From Bacilli bacterium (GTDB taxonomy: Bacteria; Bacillota_I; Bacilli_A; RF39; UBA660), in the NCBI GenBank assembly GCA_022793565.1, contig JAAWDC010000065.1:1-5724 (forward strand): DNA of 5,724 bases, given 5' to 3'. Position numbers and translations under genes: made by a program. The stretch's first letter is position 1. Each line of letters starts with the position of its first letter. Positions 4,083 to 5,724 of this stretch are shown here, in pieces. A model generated the notes under the pieces. The model made no database searches and was not told where the DNA came from. It saw nothing but the letters and a program-made list of their open reading frames with translations.

Positions 4083-5724
4083 AGACTTTCACTTTCCCTT
4101 CACTTACCATTTCATTAGAAATGATAACTGCTTGATTGACCTCTTGGCAACTTGCACTTGAAATAAGATCTTGTAACTGATCTAGTGTAGTCATATTTCC
4201 AACTGCATCTATATGGTATACATTCTTGCGTTCTTCTTTTAAATCTAATGTTGTATCACTATACACTAGACAATTTATTTCATAGACCATGGATGGGTTA
4301 GAGTCTAGACCATATTTTTGAATCAGGGCATCTCTCGTTTTATTCGATTGGTCTACTACTTTTTGCAATTGATATCTTTGCCACTCCTGAACCTTTAATA
4401 TGTATGAAAAAAAATTTTTAATTTCTTGTAAATATGTTGCTGGAATTACTGGGTAATTAGACAATAGTCTATATCTTGGGCTTCCATTATTGTCTAAATC
4501 ACTAATTACAATTAACTTTTGTACTCCACTTTCCTTAATTAGGATTCCATTTTCATAAATTGTAACTCCCGCAATTGCAAATTCTGCTAATTGACTAATA
4601 AAATCATAATGCGATACATTGGAGAGCTGAATCATTGCAACATCGGTCCAATCAGAAACTGAAATTTTAAAAATGTCTTGCCCACGCTTTACAAATTGTG
4701 TTTCGTCTCCAAAATTACTTATTACATTGGGATAACTTGCTTCTGAAACTAATTGACCATTTGCCAACTGGATTCTTTTTATTTCTTGTTGCTTTTGTTG
4801 CTCTAATTCTATAAATTTCTCTTCATACTTTAAAAGTAACTCTTCCATTTTTTCTCTTTTATCCTCTAACTCCGCCATTTGCTTCTGTATTTCTTTTTCT
4901 AACTCTTTCATCTTTTCTTCATATATAGTTTTCATAATTATATCGTTAATGTCAATTGTTGTTTCTACTGATGTATCTTTTTTCATTTCTTTTATCAATT
5001 TGTAAAGATCTGACTTATTGTTAGGTCGAGACGTAATATTTTCAAAGCTTTGGATATCATCCCCTATTTTTAACATATCTTCAATAATATTAGTGTAGAT
5101 ATCATTTTTACTAAAACCACCAAATTTCATTAAAATGGATGCATCCATAATGGCCTGTTGACATTCGGAACAAGATGGAGGTTTGATATATTGAGCACTA
5201 TTCTTATAGATTTGCTCATAGATTAAGGTTACCAGAGTTACTAATTCTTCAGGACAGTCCTCTTTTTTAGCAAATTCACTTAGTATTATGAATAATCTCT
5301 CTGGCTTCATGTATTCTAGCCTTACAATTCGGTTTCGTCTCATCATTGGTTCTGATAATGTTGCTCGAATGTCATTTTTACATAAAAAAACTTGAAGTTT
5401 TCCCCGATTTTCTTTTTTGATTTCAATGTCTCCATGCTGAATTGTGTTGATAAATCCTTCTTGTAAGCAATTGTTGAAAAAGGTATCTGTAGAATCTCTT
5501 GCTTTATCGTACTCGTCCATTTTTAGAATTACATAATCCCCATTGTTTACTGTTTGAAAAGCTTCAATAATTTTTCCAGGAATTCGAATTTTACTTGTAT
5601 CACCTTCAAATGTTGCAACAACATCGATATCCTCATACAAATCACTTTTTCCTGTTTCTGCATCTAATTGAAAGTTAATAAATTTAACCGGTTTTCCTAA
5701 TATTTTAGAGGCAACTTTACAATA
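4075..5724 (-). CDS. MoxR-like AAA+ ATPase with coiled coil and unknown C-terminal domain, N-terminus outside window
   Basis: The frame is open to the window edge, giving 549 residues without a start; the in-frame TTG at 5640 sits inside the ATPase domain and is not the start. Visible residues resemble the MoxR/dynein-related AAA+ group: a DAETGKSDLYED stretch (21-32), IPGKIIEA (48-55), Walker B VILKMDE (65-71) followed by YDKA, sensor 1 LQVFLCKND (110-118, N117), LSEPMMRR (123-130) with the arginine pair at 129-130, and a helical lid ending with PSCSEC (183-188). Walker A should lie upstream. A charged coiled coil covers about 268-318. The last 230 residues form a mixed region I cannot assign, including DLDNNG at 409-414, and no membrane segment is seen. 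MoxR ATPases remodel or load cofactors onto partner proteins, often with a VWA protein; here the next gene is an overlapping ankyrin protein. The AAA+ call is from motifs read by eye. Confidence 0.78.
   Translation of the reverse strand, partial: YCKVASKILGKPVKFINFQLDAETGKSDLYEDIDVVATFEGDTSKIRIPGKIIEAFQTVNNGDYVILKMDEYDKARDSTDTFFNNCLQEGFINTIQHGDIEIKKENRGKLQVFLCKNDIRATLSEPMMRRNRIVRLEYMKPERLFIILSEFAKKEDCPEELVTLVTLIYEQIYKNSAQYIKPPSCSECQQAIMDASILMKFGGFSKNDIYTNIIEDMLKIGDDIQSFENITSRPNNKSDLYKLIKEMKKDTSVETTIDINDIIMKTIYEEKMKELEKEIQKQMAELEDKREKMEELLLKYEEKFIELEQQKQQEIKRIQLANGQLVSEASYPNVISNFGDETQFVKRGQDIFKISVSDWTDVAMIQLSNVSHYDFISQLAEFAIAGVTIYENGILIKESGVQKLIVISDLDNNGSPRYRLLSNYPVIPATYLQEIKNFFSYILKVQEWQRYQLQKVVDQSNKTRDALIQKYGLDSNPSMVYEINCLVYSDTTLDLKEERKNVYHIDAVGNMTTLDQLQDLISSASCQEVNQAVIISNEMVSEGKVKVYE

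Noticed and set aside
4483..4500. DLDNNG in the ATPase C-terminal region as an EF-hand-like calcium loop
   Set aside because: Only one copy, without the flanking helices or a full set of ligands at positions 9 and 12; chance match is likely.
5239..5260. CxxC in PSCSEC of the ATPase lid or nearby cysteines as a zinc site
   Set aside because: Only one pair is present and no second pair follows; it fits the family lid segment that usually reads PSxxE.

Overview
The window is AT-rich and compact. Every gene I can support lies on the minus strand, so transcription runs from high to low coordinates. TGA is used as a stop (the DedA-superfamily and ATPase genes) and tryptophan is TGG, so the standard bacterial code applies. 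Shine-Dalgarno sequences of the GGTGAT/AGGTGA type, the low GC content and a PrsW-RbfA-DedA-RmuC gene set point to a low-GC Firmicute (Bacillota), perhaps a gut Bacilli lineage. The sequence does not allow a genus.

Right part (5724 to 3348): two genes overlapping by 8 bases. The first, open at the window edge, is the C-terminal two thirds or more of a MoxR-like AAA+ ATPase. Walker B, sensor 1, the arginine pair and the lid are visible; Walker A would lie outside. A charged coiled coil and a C-terminal domain of about 230 residues that I do not recognise follow. The second gene encodes a small ankyrin-repeat protein. The tight coupling suggests a cytosolic ATPase with an ankyrin partner. This is the most unusual part of the window.

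Middle (about 3300 to 2861): rbfA, the 30S ribosome maturation factor. It sits away from its usual infB neighbour, has its own extended -10 promoter, a leader with a perfect hairpin between the Shine-Dalgarno sequence and the start codon, and a terminator hairpin that includes its stop codon.

Left part (about 2830 to 1): a run of four genes, three membrane proteins and then rmuC. They are a PrsW-family intramembrane protease with an added C-terminal zinc ribbon, a DedA-family protein, a TVP38/TMEM64-type VTT protein, and rmuC (its 3' part is cut by the window edge). Short gaps of 33, 55 and 4 bases and a shared GGTGAT ribosome-binding site suggest one operon, possibly concerned with the membrane or envelope. 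The only gaps above 50 bases (1312-1366, 2786-2870, 3231-3347) hold the regulatory elements listed. I saw no RNA genes, CRISPR arrays, insertion sequences or plus-strand genes.
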